A DNA stretch of 64,000 bases from Ilyomonas sp964249755 (GTDB taxonomy: Bacteria > Bacteroidota > Bacteroidia > Chitinophagales > Chitinophagaceae), in NCBI GenBank assembly GCA_964249755.1, contig CAXUDB010000001.1, forward strand, positions 806,001 through 870,000, written 5' to 3'. Shown in pieces: positions 8,599 through 18,159 of this stretch; the stretch's first letter is position 1, and every line of letters starts with the position of its first letter. The position numbers and the translations under genes were made by a program. The notes under the pieces were generated by a model. It made no database searches, was not told the origin of the DNA, and saw nothing but the letters and a program-made list of their open reading frames with translations.

Positions 8599-9375
8599 AT
8601 GAAGATTCCATTTTATAAATACCAGGGCACCGGGAATGATTTTATTATTCTGAATAACCGGAACGGAGAATATAAACTTACCACCGAGCAAATCCGCAGC
8701 CTGTGTGACCGGCGGTTTGGCGTTGGCGCCGATGGGTTGATGCTGTTGAATTCATCGGCACAGTACGATTTTGAGATGGAGTATTACAACGCTGACGGAC
8801 GCGAAAGCAGCATGTGTGGCAATGGTGGCAGATGTCTCGTGAAGTTTGCCGCCCAACAAGGGCTTCGCAAAAACAAGTACCAGTTTATGGCGATAGATGG
8901 CGTGCACGAAGCCACAATAGAAGATGACGGATGGGTATATCTGAAGATGAAAGATGTGCACCGCATTACAAGATTCTTCAACGATTCGGTGCTGGATACC
9001 GGTTCCCCACATTATGTGAGGCATGTGGCCGATGCGCGCAACCTAAATGTATATAAAGAAGGCAAAGCCATCCGCTACAGCGATGCTTATAAAGAAGAAG
9101 GCATCAATGTAAACTTTGTGGAGGAAGAAGACAATAATATTTTCGTGCGAACCTACGAGCGGGGCGTGGAAGATGAAACGCTAAGCTGTGGCACCGGCGT
9201 TACGGCGGCGGCACTGGTGTTTGCGCATAACGAAACCGGTTTTAACCGTGTGAATGTAAGCACGCCCGGCGGCCGGCTGGCCGTGGAGTTTGATAAAACA
9301 GGAGAAGACAGTTTTGAAAACATCTGGCTATGCGGACCAGCAGAATTTGTGTTTGAAGGAACAATAGAAATATAA
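8599..9375 (+). CDS. dapF: Diaminopimelate epimerase
   Basis: 258 residues. It interconverts LL- and meso-diaminopimelate for lysine and peptidoglycan synthesis. Both catalytic cysteines are in place: Cys73 in MCGNGGRC and Cys197 in LSCGTGVTAAA, with the N-terminal YQGTGNDFI motif. It starts 2 nt after the phosphorylase stop. The C-terminus is complete. Confidence 0.96.
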   Translation: MKIPFYKYQGTGNDFIILNNRNGEYKLTTEQIRSLCDRRFGVGADGLMLLNSSAQYDFEMEYYNADGRESSMCGNGGRCLVKFAAQQGLRKNKYQFMAIDGVHEATIEDDGWVYLKMKDVHRITRFFNDSVLDTGSPHYVRHVADARNLNVYKEGKAIRYSDAYKEEGINVNFVEEEDNNIFVRTYERGVEDETLSCGTGVTAAALVFAHNETGFNRVNVSTPGGRLAVEFDKTGEDSFENIWLCGPAEFVFEGTIEI

Positions 9376-9425
9376 TTTGATGTACGCTGAATTCAATGTA
9401 CGATATTAGATGTCTGATGTGCGAG
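9376..9425. repeat. ATGTACGAT-family intergenic repeat after dapF
   Basis: Contains AATGTACGATATTAGATGTC and a partial second copy, matching tracts near 18778, 22066, 22150 and 48212. Confidence 0.65.
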
Positions 9426-9515
9426 ACACGAGAACCTAAAAAGCGTTGCGACATTCCTGTTTGTTCAGCTTTCTTTCTTCAGAAAGCATTGCGCTTACCT
9501 TATCACAGACACTGT

Positions 9516-9749
9516 TTATTTCGAAGAATCGGATGTTGCGCCTGAGATAACCGCCTGACCATTTTTCACCGTGTCAACTGCTACGGCGCTTTTATCTTTT
9601 ACATCCACTACTGAATCGCCTGTTGTGCTGCCGCTGTCTGATCTTTCTTTATAACCGCCTTCGGGCATTTGCGTGGTGGTATCGCCGGCTCCGCAAGCGG
9701 AGATAAACAAAGTGGTCATCACCAGGCATGCGAGTATAAATGTTTTCAT
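9516..9749 (-). CDS. Short lipoprotein, function unknown
   Basis: 77 residues: a signal peptide with lipobox ending FISAC (Cys19), then a Ser/Thr/Asp-rich, probably disordered mature part with no recognisable domain. Similar small lipoproteins are common in Bacteroidota. Freestanding, minus strand. Confidence 0.65.
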   Translation of the reverse strand: MKTFILACLVMTTLFISACGAGDTTTQMPEGGYKERSDSGSTTGDSVVDVKDKSAVAVDTVKNGQAVISGATSDSSK

Positions 9750-9870
9750 GAGATATTATTTTGCTGTTTTGCAGGAAACTAAAAAGATGCCATTATTGTT
9801 TGCGGAAAGATATTGTTTCCATGGAGATAAAAGCTTTCCACAACATTGATAATGCAGACTTATTTGCTCG

Positions 9871-10557
9871 CTATTCTTTTTGTTTAAAGGTCTGAATACT
9901 GCCATCGTTGTAAGCCGCAATCACTATGCTGGCTCTTTGTATAAACAAGCCGTTATCTACCACGCCGGTAATATCATTAATGGTTTGATGCAGAGCAGCC
10001 GGATCGGTAATCTCACCAAAGTGACAATCTAAAATATAGTTCTGATTGTCGGTGATGTAAACGGCACCATTCGCTTTGCGAAGGGTAGTGGTGCAGCCCA
10101 GTTCTTCCAATCTCCGGTTGACGACTGTTAGTGCAAAAGGCACCACTTCTACCGGCAGGGGAAACTTGCCTAAATGCTTTACCAGCTTCGTTTCATCTAC
10201 AATAATGATGTTCTGTTTCGTTTGAAACGAAACAATCTTTTCGCGCAGTAAAGCACCACCGCCGCCTTTAATCAGGTTCAGGTTTTCGTCTACTTCGTCT
10301 GCGCCGTCAATGGTAACATCCAGCTTATCAAAATCTTCAAAACCAATGATGGGTATGTTCAGCTCTTTTGCCATTGCTTCCGAGTGTTCCGATGTGGCAA
10401 TGGCTTTTACCTGCAAGCCTTCTTCTTTTACGCGCAAGCCGATTTTTTGTATGGCAAAAGCTGCCGTGCTGCCGGTACCCAGGCCTACCATCATGCCGCT
10501 TTGTATGTAAGTGACAGCCTGTTCTGCGGCTAATTGTTTTGTGTTGAGCGGTTGCAT
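9871..10557 (-). CDS. rpiA: Ribose-5-phosphate isomerase A
   Basis: 228 residues. It interconverts ribose-5-phosphate and ribulose-5-phosphate in the pentose phosphate pathway. Motifs GLGTGST (25-31), DGADE (84-88) and KGGGGALLREK (97-107) carry the phosphate-binding and catalytic residues. The frame is open 47 codons upstream, overlapping the neighbouring HAD gene, but only ATG 10557 (MQPLNTKQLA) fits the family. A HAD phosphatase gene lies upstream on the same strand. Confidence 0.95.
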   Translation of the reverse strand: MQPLNTKQLAAEQAVTYIQSGMMVGLGTGSTAAFAIQKIGLRVKEEGLQVKAIATSEHSEAMAKELNIPIIGFEDFDKLDVTIDGADEVDENLNLIKGGGGALLREKIVSFQTKQNIIIVDETKLVKHLGKFPLPVEVVPFALTVVNRRLEELGCTTTLRKANGAVYITDNQNYILDCHFGEITDPAALHQTINDITGVVDNGLFIQRASIVIAAYNDGSIQTFKQKE

Positions 10558-10666
10558 ACGATTGTGTTGCTGTTTGTAAAAGTGAGAAAAGTTTTTTTTA
10601 CCGCAGAGAATAAGAGTGAAGGTGGTTTCGCAGAAGCAGCTTTTCTGCTTTCTTGTAGCTGGCAGA

Positions 10667-11323
10667 TTAATCAAATAATTTCTCCAGCATTGCCACACTT
10701 ACTTCAGTATAATCCGTAATCACTGCATCGGTATCTTTCAAATCTTCTGCTGTTTCCATAGTGGTAATGCCAATCACCTTCATGCCTGCGCCTTTAGCAG
10801 AAGCCACACCGGCTAACGAATCTTCAAACGCAATGCACTTCGTTGGATCGGCACCGGCATATTGCGCAGCCTTCAGAAAGATTTCCGGATCGGGCTTGCC
10901 ATGCACCACTTCTGAAGCGTCTACCACATGCGCAAAATAGGATGCGATAGGTATATGCTCGAACATAAAACGCACATTGGCCGGCGAGCCCGAAGTAGCA
11001 ATATTCATGATGATACCGGCGGCTTTTATGTTGTTCAATAAAGGCAATAGTCCATCAATCGGTTTGATATATGGTTTATATAATTCGCGGTATAAAAGAT
11101 TCTTTTCATTAGCGTGTGTTGTGATCTCTTCCGGCGTCATCTCCTTGCCAAAAAACGTCTGAAAAATTTCTACTGAAGTATGCCCGCTGATCTCCGTTTT
11201 ATAATCTTCTAACGAGAGCGTGCGATTGTATTTTTGGTAAAATGCCTGCCAGGCTTTGAAGTGATAAGGATTGTTGTTCATCAGCGTTCCATCCATATCG
11301 AAAATAATAGCTTGTGGTTTCAT
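10667..11323 (-). CDS. HAD phosphatase, beta-phosphoglucomutase-like
   Basis: 218 residues. Nucleophile motif DMDGTL (9-14), cap domain (about 18-85), motif II in NIATSGSP, the Lys of GKPDPEIF and motif IV in IAFEDSLAGV are those of the beta-PGM/pseudouridine phosphatase branch of HAD enzymes. The substrate is a small sugar phosphate or similar and cannot be assigned. Its start overlaps the DUF1572 stop by 4 bp, so the two are translationally coupled. Confidence 0.85.
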   Translation of the reverse strand: MKPQAIIFDMDGTLMNNNPYHFKAWQAFYQKYNRTLSLEDYKTEISGHTSVEIFQTFFGKEMTPEEITTHANEKNLLYRELYKPYIKPIDGLLPLLNNIKAAGIIMNIATSGSPANVRFMFEHIPIASYFAHVVDASEVVHGKPDPEIFLKAAQYAGADPTKCIAFEDSLAGVASAKGAGMKVIGITTMETAEDLKDTDAVITDYTEVSVAMLEKLFD

Positions 11324-11850
11324 TCCTTTTTAAATTGTTGTGCTAACTGTTCATTAAAGGCTTCACTTTTCCCTTTGGCAATGCTGAGCGAGCTCCAGTC
11401 TTTTCCTTTGCGCAACTTTGCGATCCAAACGATTTGTCCTACATGATACGGGTAATGCGCCAGTTGCCGCAATATCGCATCATATACAATCAAAGGCTCG
11501 GTGCGAATATAGATTGTCTTCATCAGGTCATCATGCTGCAAGCCTTGCAATGTACCGATTACAGCCTGCCAGCCTTCATTCCATAAAGCAATAATTTCAT
11601 CTTTGGTGGAATGATGCGCAGCAAATTCTTCATCGCGTTTGCGCCAAGGTTTCTCGCCATCTTCGGTAAGAAAGTTGGTGAAGCGGCTTAGCATATTGCC
11701 ATGCAAATGCCGAATGATAACTGCAATGCTGTTGCTCGCTTCATTTGGGCTGTAATAGATGTCTTCTTCACTCAGCGAAGCCAGCGTTTTATCGCCCAAT
11801 TCCTTGTACGTATTCAATCGCTTAATGGCGTTGGTGATAAAAGCTTCCAT
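11320..11850 (-). CDS. DUF1572/DinB-superfamily protein
   Basis: 176 residues. The helical-bundle pattern with spaced histidines (IRHLHGNMLSRF near 46-57 and AHYPYHVGQIVWIAKL near 131-146) is that of the DUF1572 branch of the DinB/YfiT metalloenzyme-like superfamily. Members bind a metal through three histidines; some are thiol-dependent transferases, most have no known role. First gene of a coupled pair with the HAD phosphatase. Confidence 0.8.
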   Translation of the reverse strand: MEAFITNAIKRLNTYKELGDKTLASLSEEDIYYSPNEASNSIAVIIRHLHGNMLSRFTNFLTEDGEKPWRKRDEEFAAHHSTKDEIIALWNEGWQAVIGTLQGLQHDDLMKTIYIRTEPLIVYDAILRQLAHYPYHVGQIVWIAKLRKGKDWSSLSIAKGKSEAFNEQLAQQFKKE

Positions 11851-11932
11851 ATTGAATATTTTAATTGCTAATGGTTAATTGAATGCAATTATTGTTATTC
11901 TGTTAACCATTAACTATACTTAAATTAAGATA

Positions 11933-13645
11933 TTAAAAACCTGCCGCACTATCATTTCCTCTGATGTCTGCAGCGGCTTCAATGCCATCTTTGGTTATCT
12001 TAATCACTTCGGTTCTGCCAATGCCGCTAATTTCTTTAAATAAATATCCTTTGGATGCCAATGCCTGCTTTGTTGCCTGCGAAAAAGCCGGCTCTATGTC
12101 CACTTCATCGGGCAGCCATTGATGGTGAAACTTAGGCGCATCTACCGCCTGCGCCGCCGTCATGTTGAAGTCAATAATATCAATAATAGTTTGATACACT
12201 GAGGTAGGAATGGTAGTACCACCGGGCGTTCCCACCACGATATAAGGCTTGCCGTTTTTTAATACCAGCGTAGGCGTCATGGAACTAAGCATGCGCTTAC
12301 CAGGTGCAATGGCATTGGCTTCTCCACCCACCGCGCCATACATATTGGGCACGCCGGATTTGGAACTGAAATCGTCCATCTCATCATTTAAAAAAAAGCC
12401 TGCGCCGCCCACTACGGTTTTGCTGCCGTACGAGTTATTGAGTGTAGTGGTAATGGCAACCATGTTGCCCGATTTGTCTATGATGCTGAAGTGCGTGGTT
12501 TCTTTGCTTTCGTAAGCTAAGCCAGCTTCAATATCTTCACTTTTGGAAGCATGGAGCGAATCGAAATCTTTCATACGCTGCGCGAGATAAGCTTTACTGA
12601 TGAGCGTTTTTTGCGGTATGCTGTTAAAGTCGGGATCGCCAAGATATTTAGCTCTGTCGGCATACGCTCTGCGTTCGGCTTCAATCATCAACTGCGTGGT
12701 TTGCGGCGATTCAAAGCCATAACTTTTTATCGGGTAAGGTTCTGTCATGCCCAGCATCTGGGCCAGTAAAATGCCGCCGCTGCTGGGTGGCGGAAAACCT
12801 ACAATGCCATACCCGCGATACCTGAACTGCACCGGTGTTCTTTGTTTGGGGGTGTAGCTTTTTAAATCAGCATAACTTACCAAACCCTTGCCGCGCTGCA
12901 TTTCTTCTACAATCAATTTTGCGGTCTCGCCTTCATAAAAACCTTTGGCTCCATAATCGCGAATGCGCATTAAGGTTTGTGCCAGTTCTGTTTGAATCAG
13001 CGTGTCGCCGGCTTTCCAGTCGCCTTCTTTTACAAACGCGGTAGGCTGTGTATTGAACTTAATAAAATCTTCTTTGTTATTGTTGAAACTGTTCGCTTCC
13101 GATTCGGTAACAGCATAGCCATGAAGCGCTAAGTCAATGGCAGGCTGTATGAGTACCTTCATGGGCAGCTTTGCCCACTGGTGCATGGCAAACATGCCTG
13201 CTACTGTGCCTGGCACACCGGCAGACAGATGACCATTAATGGATAAATCGGGTATTACATTTCCGGCACTATCGAGGTACATATTTCGGCTGGCGGCAGC
13301 GGGTGCTTTTTCGCGGTAGTCAAGCGTGATTAGTTTGCCATCTGCTTTGCGCGCCGTAAGCAAACCGCCACCCCCAATATTGCCTGCATTGGGATATACA
13401 ACTGCCAATGCAAAGTTTACCGCAATGGCTGCATCAAACGCATTGCCGCCACGCTTCATGATGGCAACGCCAATCTCGCTCGCTAACGGATGTGCGCTGG
13501 CAATGGCAGCCTGGCTATATGTTTTTGATTTGTTGATGGAGTAAGCAAACGGATTAACCTCTGTACCTACAATGTGAGTGTTTTGCTGCGCAAAAGAACA
13601 AGTAAGAACAACCAGACTTGCAGCAGTTAAAAGAAGATATCGCAT
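11933..13645 (-). CDS. ggt: Gamma-glutamyltransferase
   Basis: 570 residues with a signal peptide (cleavage after CSFA). The precursor cuts itself before the catalytic threonine of ETTHFSI (Thr384), giving a 383-residue large and a 187-residue small subunit, and hydrolyses or transfers the gamma-glutamyl group of glutathione in the periplasm. GGGGL-type and PPPSSGG motifs, LNDEMDDFS and the C-terminal GTPGG motif are all present. ATG 13645 is chosen because the upstream open frame adds a non-signal extension. Confidence 0.95.
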   Translation of the reverse strand: MRYLLLTAASLVVLTCSFAQQNTHIVGTEVNPFAYSINKSKTYSQAAIASAHPLASEIGVAIMKRGGNAFDAAIAVNFALAVVYPNAGNIGGGGLLTARKADGKLITLDYREKAPAAASRNMYLDSAGNVIPDLSINGHLSAGVPGTVAGMFAMHQWAKLPMKVLIQPAIDLALHGYAVTESEANSFNNNKEDFIKFNTQPTAFVKEGDWKAGDTLIQTELAQTLMRIRDYGAKGFYEGETAKLIVEEMQRGKGLVSYADLKSYTPKQRTPVQFRYRGYGIVGFPPPSSGGILLAQMLGMTEPYPIKSYGFESPQTTQLMIEAERRAYADRAKYLGDPDFNSIPQKTLISKAYLAQRMKDFDSLHASKSEDIEAGLAYESKETTHFSIIDKSGNMVAITTTLNNSYGSKTVVGGAGFFLNDEMDDFSSKSGVPNMYGAVGGEANAIAPGKRMLSSMTPTLVLKNGKPYIVVGTPGGTTIPTSVYQTIIDIIDFNMTAAQAVDAPKFHHQWLPDEVDIEPAFSQATKQALASKGYLFKEISGIGRTEVIKITKDGIEAAADIRGNDSAAGF

Positions 13646-13786
13646 AACACAAATGTAAGACAGGATAAAGAGTGAGTTTTGAATTGTTGCGCAGATAAAA
13701 GCGGAAACGAATCTTACCAACCTTCCTCTAATCTGCATTAATAAGATTACATTAAACAGCCATTCCGGTAATGTGTGTAAGACAGT

Positions 13787-15760
13787 TTATTGAAATCCCG
13801 CGATTTTATGCAGTTGCGCCGGATCGTAAACATTGCCATCTTTTATCACCACCGATACGTGCCTGATGTTGCGGATGTTCTCTAAAGGATTCTCATCAAC
13901 AATAATCACATCTGCCATTTTGCCTTCGCTGATGGAGCCATACTTATCATCCTGTTTCATCACGCGTGCGGGTGTAATGGTGGCTGTTTGTATTGCCTGC
14001 AACGGCGTTAACCCGGCTTCAACATACAATTCAAGTTCCCTGTCAAGGCTATACCCCGGAACGTCCATGTCTGTTCCGGCAATAAGGGTAACGCTGTCGT
14101 CATACAATTTTTTGGTAATGGCTTTAAAATCATCCATTATTTTCTTGCCATAAGTATCATAATCTTTTTGAGGAATGCCGGTTGTTTTAAAGATGACTTG
14201 TAACGGCAGAGGCAAAGTAGTAAAAGCAGGTTCTATGGTAGTAATGCTGTCACTCAAAGAGCGAAGCGAGAACTCAAACACACCTAAAGTCGGGTCAATC
14301 ACAACGTGATGTTTTTTAATGAAGTCAAACACTGCTTTGTTTGTCGAATCACTCCAGTCAATCGAAAAGTCTTTGTCCCGCTTCAATACCGAAAACACAT
14401 ATTGAATGTGGTTTACCATATCCATTCCCGAATCTACGCCCTGCATCAGGTTCATGCCCCGCGGTATGTGACCGGTAACAGTTAAACCCAGCTTGTGCGC
14501 TTCATCGCAAATGGCTTTTACAATGGGTGGTTTTACAGAGCTATATATTTTTATCTGAACAAAGCCATTCTTCTTATAATTGTCCACAACCGCAATGGCT
14601 TCCTCTTTAGTATCGGCTTGCACAATGCCAATCGCTCCGGGGCTTTTGCCATCAATAATGCCGGCTTTTAAAATGTGCGGACCAATGCCTCTGCCTTCAT
14701 CAATAGCGCTTTGCACGGCGTTGATATATACAAACTCATTACCGCAATCGCGCACGGTAGTTACACCGGCGGCTAAGTAGGCAGGTCCCCATTCGGCCTG
14801 TTCAAAATGCGCGTGCATATCCCACAAGCCGGGCAGAACAATTTTGTTTTTTGCGTCTATTACAAAAGCATCTGCCGGTATGTTTGCAGAGGAAGAAGCG
14901 CCTACACTTTTTATTTTTCCGTTCTCAATCAACACCACGGCGTCCTGCGTTGATGAACCATTTTCCACATTCAACACCGTTCCATGTTTGATGGCGATTA
15001 CATTGTGTTTTTGAAACGATGGCTTTGCACCACTGGTGAATAAACGCATACCATAAACTGCTGCTTTGCTGATGAAAGTTGACAATAAGGGCTCATATTC
15101 TTCGCGCAGCATCTCCTGCTTGTCGCCTTCTGCATCGTTGGTAATTAAGCAAAACAAATTTCCTTTCTTATCCGTCCACAACAATTCATTCCCCCAAATC
15201 AAACCTTTGATCACATACCGGCTTACAACAATGTTTTTATTATTGAAGGAAAGTGTGTCTTCGCCATCTTTAGTTATCACTGCGTCTCCAAACGGAAGCA
15301 TGTGAACCTGTTGCGGCTGGTTGTGTTGCTTCCAGTATTTAATCAACAACATTTGTGCGGTTGCCGGCGAGTAACCCGCGACCGGGAAATTGATACCAGT
15401 AAGGGTTTTTTTGAAGGAGGAATCATCTACTTTAATGTATGCTGTTTTGTTTCTGATAACGATAGAATCGTTGAGGGATGAAAACCTTGAAGTGCCGCCC
15501 CTAATGCGATAAGAAACAGGCTCCAGCCTAGAAGTCAATATCATGGCAGCTTTCAGCCTAACTGTATCGCCACGGTCCACATATTGAAAGTCCGTTTTAT
15601 ACTGAAGCGTATCCCCCTTTTTAGTTTCTGTATATTTCTCTTTACCGATATTCTGCGCAAACTTGTGGAGATTGAATGTGCCACTATCAGTTACCTGTGT
15701 TTGTGCAAACAACGAAGTGCAGGATAAAAGAATGATAATAAAAAACGGAAGTGATTTCAT
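13787..15760 (-). CDS. Secreted amidohydrolase-family metalloenzyme
   Basis: 657 residues. Signal peptide (about 1-20); residues 21-250 form a beta-rich domain of unknown role; from about 255 there is a urease-type amidohydrolase: the HxH metal pair is His316 and His318 in LWDMHAHFE, with later histidines in GHIPRG and NHIQYVF and the catalytic Asp in AGTDMDVPG. The C-terminal KYGSISEGKMADVIIVDENPL matches imidazolonepropionase-like or prolidase-like members. Such enzymes hydrolyse cyclic amides or dipeptides in the periplasm; the substrate is unknown. It lies 141 bp upstream of ggt on the same strand, which fits peptide or glutathione scavenging. Confidence 0.85.
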   Translation of the reverse strand: MKSLPFFIIILLSCTSLFAQTQVTDSGTFNLHKFAQNIGKEKYTETKKGDTLQYKTDFQYVDRGDTVRLKAAMILTSRLEPVSYRIRGGTSRFSSLNDSIVIRNKTAYIKVDDSSFKKTLTGINFPVAGYSPATAQMLLIKYWKQHNQPQQVHMLPFGDAVITKDGEDTLSFNNKNIVVSRYVIKGLIWGNELLWTDKKGNLFCLITNDAEGDKQEMLREEYEPLLSTFISKAAVYGMRLFTSGAKPSFQKHNVIAIKHGTVLNVENGSSTQDAVVLIENGKIKSVGASSSANIPADAFVIDAKNKIVLPGLWDMHAHFEQAEWGPAYLAAGVTTVRDCGNEFVYINAVQSAIDEGRGIGPHILKAGIIDGKSPGAIGIVQADTKEEAIAVVDNYKKNGFVQIKIYSSVKPPIVKAICDEAHKLGLTVTGHIPRGMNLMQGVDSGMDMVNHIQYVFSVLKRDKDFSIDWSDSTNKAVFDFIKKHHVVIDPTLGVFEFSLRSLSDSITTIEPAFTTLPLPLQVIFKTTGIPQKDYDTYGKKIMDDFKAITKKLYDDSVTLIAGTDMDVPGYSLDRELELYVEAGLTPLQAIQTATITPARVMKQDDKYGSISEGKMADVIIVDENPLENIRNIRHVSVVIKDGNVYDPAQLHKIAGFQ

Positions 15761-15843
15761 AAAAGGTTTTTTAGCAGACGAACAGGAAGTAAAAATAATT
15801 CAATTGTATGATGGAATTAAGGATTGGTAAGAGCCATATAAAC

Positions 15844-15877
15844 AAAAAAATCCGCCTGTTTAGAAGCGGATCTTTTT
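15844..15877 (-). terminator. Terminator after the OmpH-like gene
   Basis: Stem ATCCGC (15850-15855) with GCGGAT (15866-15871), flanked by an A-run and a T-run, so it can act in either direction. It lies just past the stop of the gene starting at 16483. Confidence 0.75.
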
Positions 15878-15889
15878 AAAGTAAAGAAG

Positions 15890-16483
15890 TTATTTCTTGC
15901 CCTTTCCATAATCTTCGTTCAGCAGTTTTACAATACCGGGTGTGATGTCGCGCAACGTGTCCTTATAATACAGGTAATCTTCGTTGCTCGATGCAAATAC
16001 ATACGAGTAACCCGAATCGCGGCAATAATTTTTCAGCACATCCTGTATGCGTTTCTTTACGTCCTGCATCTTTTGCATATACAGGTTGTTCATGTCCTGC
16101 CCCATCTGCTGCTGGCTTTGGTCGTATTCGTTTTTTAACGACATCAGTTGCTGTTCAAACGCACCTTGTTCCGTCTGGTTCATAGTCGGGCCTTTCTGAT
16201 TGTATTCCTTCAGCTTGTTGGTGTATTTATCACGCAGCGAATTCAGGCGTTTAGTCATCCCGGCTTCCTGTCCGTTCAGATAGTCGCGCATTTCTTTGAA
16301 GTAAGTATAATTTTCCTGCAAAGAATCCAGTTCGAAATATGCGATTTTATAGCGGTTTGCAGAAGCTGCATTTGCCTGCTGGATAAGATGCTTATCCTGA
16401 TGCTGATACGTGAAGAACAGGTAGTATAAAACGCCCAAACCCAACAGGAGCAATATGTTCAGCGCTATTAAAACTTTATTCAT
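15890..16483 (-). CDS. OmpH/Skp-family protein with membrane anchor
   Basis: 197 residues: an N-terminal hydrophobic helix (about 4-26) with no obvious cleavage site, the conserved KIAYFELDSLQENY opening strand, a long Gln/Lys-rich coiled coil (about 60-150) and the closing YSYVFASSNEDYLYYKD strand. OmpH/Skp proteins are periplasmic trimeric chaperones for outer-membrane proteins. Here the anchor suggests it is tethered to the inner membrane, a variant seen in Bacteroidota. Confidence 0.82.
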   Translation of the reverse strand: MNKVLIALNILLLLGLGVLYYLFFTYQHQDKHLIQQANAASANRYKIAYFELDSLQENYTYFKEMRDYLNGQEAGMTKRLNSLRDKYTNKLKEYNQKGPTMNQTEQGAFEQQLMSLKNEYDQSQQQMGQDMNNLYMQKMQDVKKRIQDVLKNYCRDSGYSYVFASSNEDYLYYKDTLRDITPGIVKLLNEDYGKGKK

Positions 16484-16543
16484 TCTGATAAAAAATTGTA
16501 TAGGGAGGGAAGGTAGGCGCAGAAACGAAAAGTGAATGTTAAA

Positions 16544-16700
16544 AGGAAGGTATGAGGTGAGATATAGGAAACAGGTATATGATGCAAGAGTAAAGAAGGC
16601 AAAATAAAAAGGCGGATTTTAGCTAATAAGGTTTAAACCTGTTCGATGTACATTAACTATTTTCTGGTGCCCATACTTCCTGCCTCACACCTCATACTTC
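16544..16700. repeat. Inverted TATGAGGTGAG-type repeat pair in the gap before hpf
   Basis: GAAGGTATGAGGTGAGA near 16545-16561 recurs inverted as CCTCACACCTCATACTTC at 16683-16700. Related in wording to the tracts around eno. No gene in this gap. Confidence 0.55.
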
Positions 16701-16748
16701 TTTTTCTCTTGGTATGATAATGGCAGATTTTTGGGTAAAATATTTCTT

Positions 16749-17078
16749 ATGGATATTATCATCGAATCTCCGGGTTTTAAAGCCAGCAACGAATTGGAAA
16801 GCTATACGCGCGAGACGCTCGCCAAGCTGAAAAGCGATAAAATTATTCGTGCGGATGTTACGTTGTATAAAGGTTCTGACGGTGACCCGGCAAATAACTT
16901 TTGCGAAATCAGGTTAGAGGTGCCCGGCAACGACCACTTTGTAAAGAAGAGCGCCGGAACATTTGAAACCGCTGTACTTGATGCCGTAGAAACACTCCAG
17001 GATATAATAAAGAAAACAAAGGAAAAAGCCATTGATCGCAACCGGCAGATAGATATGGATTCCATCCTTCAGCCATAA
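16749..17078 (+). CDS. hpf: Ribosome hibernation promoting factor, short form
   Basis: 109 residues of the HPF/RaiA fold: the N-terminal MDIIIESPGFKASNELESY strand-helix, a basic middle, and an ETAVLDAVETLQDIIKK helix. It binds the 30S subunit and silences ribosomes in stationary phase. The length matches the short form, without the dimerising C-terminal domain, so 100S formation would need another factor. ATG 16749 fits the family start. A strong terminator follows. Confidence 0.88.
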   Translation: MDIIIESPGFKASNELESYTRETLAKLKSDKIIRADVTLYKGSDGDPANNFCEIRLEVPGNDHFVKKSAGTFETAVLDAVETLQDIIKKTKEKAIDRNRQIDMDSILQP

Positions 17079-17101
17079 CATTATGTACTATCACTAATCG
17101 G

Positions 17102-17128
17102 AGCCTGCGCTTTTACGCAGGCTTTTTT
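17102..17128 (+). terminator. Terminator after hpf
   Basis: Perfect 8-bp stem AGCCTGCG/CGCAGGCT, 6-nt loop, T-run. Confidence 0.9.
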
Positions 17129-17166
17129 GTTTGATAGCGATGCGTTGCACATCTCTAATTTAAGCT

Positions 17167-18042
17167 TCACGCATACTTATTCAGCACGTTTTTTACCCTG
17201 TTATAATAGCTGCTGCCAAAGAGGATAAGATGCACCAGCAATGGATATAATTGGCATAATGCAACGCGCTGTTGCCAGCCGTTTTGCAAAGGATAACTTT
17301 CATTGTAATGGTAATAAAAAGCTTTATCGAAGCCGCCGAAAAGGAGCGTCATTGCAATGTCCATTTCTCGGTGACCATAATATACCGCCGGATCGTATAT
17401 GGCAACTTTGCCATCGGCACAAGCCATTACATTGCCATTCTACAAATCGCCGTGCAGCAAAGCGGGCGGCTCAACCGGAAATAAGTCATTAAATCGGCGG
17501 CATAATCTTTCTCCTTCTTTACTGTCGGTAGCTGTGCACAAGTTTTTATCAAAAGCTTTCTGCAACAAAGGCAATATTCGCTGTGTTGCATAAAATTCAG
17601 CCCAGGTGTAAGTAGCTTGATTAGATTGTGGCAAACTGCCGATATAATTATCATCACTCAAGCCAAAGCGGGATTGGGTTTGGCGGTGCAGATCTGCCAA
17701 TCCTTCGCCCAATTGTTTACTTAACTGCGGCGTTGGTTTTCCTTCTTCAAGATATTCCATTACCAGAAAACAATCCTTGTCTCCGGTTCCGCACAGAAGC
17801 GGCGCAGGTATTTTGAGCGGGCTTTTGTCGCTCAGAAGTTGCAGTCCGGATTTTTCTTTCTCAAAATTATCGCTGTGTTCCCGGTCATTCAATTTCACAA
17901 ACCATTTGCCTCCGTTAGTATAAATAACGAATGTGCGATTGATATCGCCGCCGTAAACAGGCTAATGATTCAGAATGGTAAGGGAACGATGGAATAATTC
18001 TGAAAGCCGAAACTCAATCTGTTGAACCCATGATTCTTTCAT
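17167..18042 (-). pseudogene. Fructosamine/ketosamine-3-kinase with two in-frame TAG codons
   Basis: A 292-codon frame from ATG 18042 matches the fructosamine kinase family in length and motifs: PVYGGDINRTFVI, WFVKLND (ATP-binding lysine), FLVMEYLEEGKPTP, GLADLHRQTQSRFGLSDDNYIGS, LLHGDL and YDPAVYYGHREMDIAM. These enzymes phosphorylate Amadori products so that proteins are deglycated. It is broken by TAG at codon 27 (17962-17964) and codon 201 (17440-17442). The second stop replaces the Trp that normally follows HGDL, a one-base TGG to TAG change, and the reading frame continues intact as NGNVMACADGKVAIYDP. Everything else is undamaged, so the loss is recent or the two bases are misread. Confidence 0.88.
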
Positions 18043-18159
18043 AAGTAAAGAAAAAGATTAACCCAACGATGTTTAAAAAACTTGTGAAGCCCTTAGCTGT
18101 GTCATCTATTAAACCCTGAAAATATTACATTTGCCGGATAAAATTTTTTGGGAATCGGC

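Noticed and set aside
17167..18042. Stop-codon recoding of TAG
   Set aside because: Several other genes in the window end at TAG (for example 934, 42896), and interrupted genes elsewhere use TAA and TGA, so decay or error is simpler.
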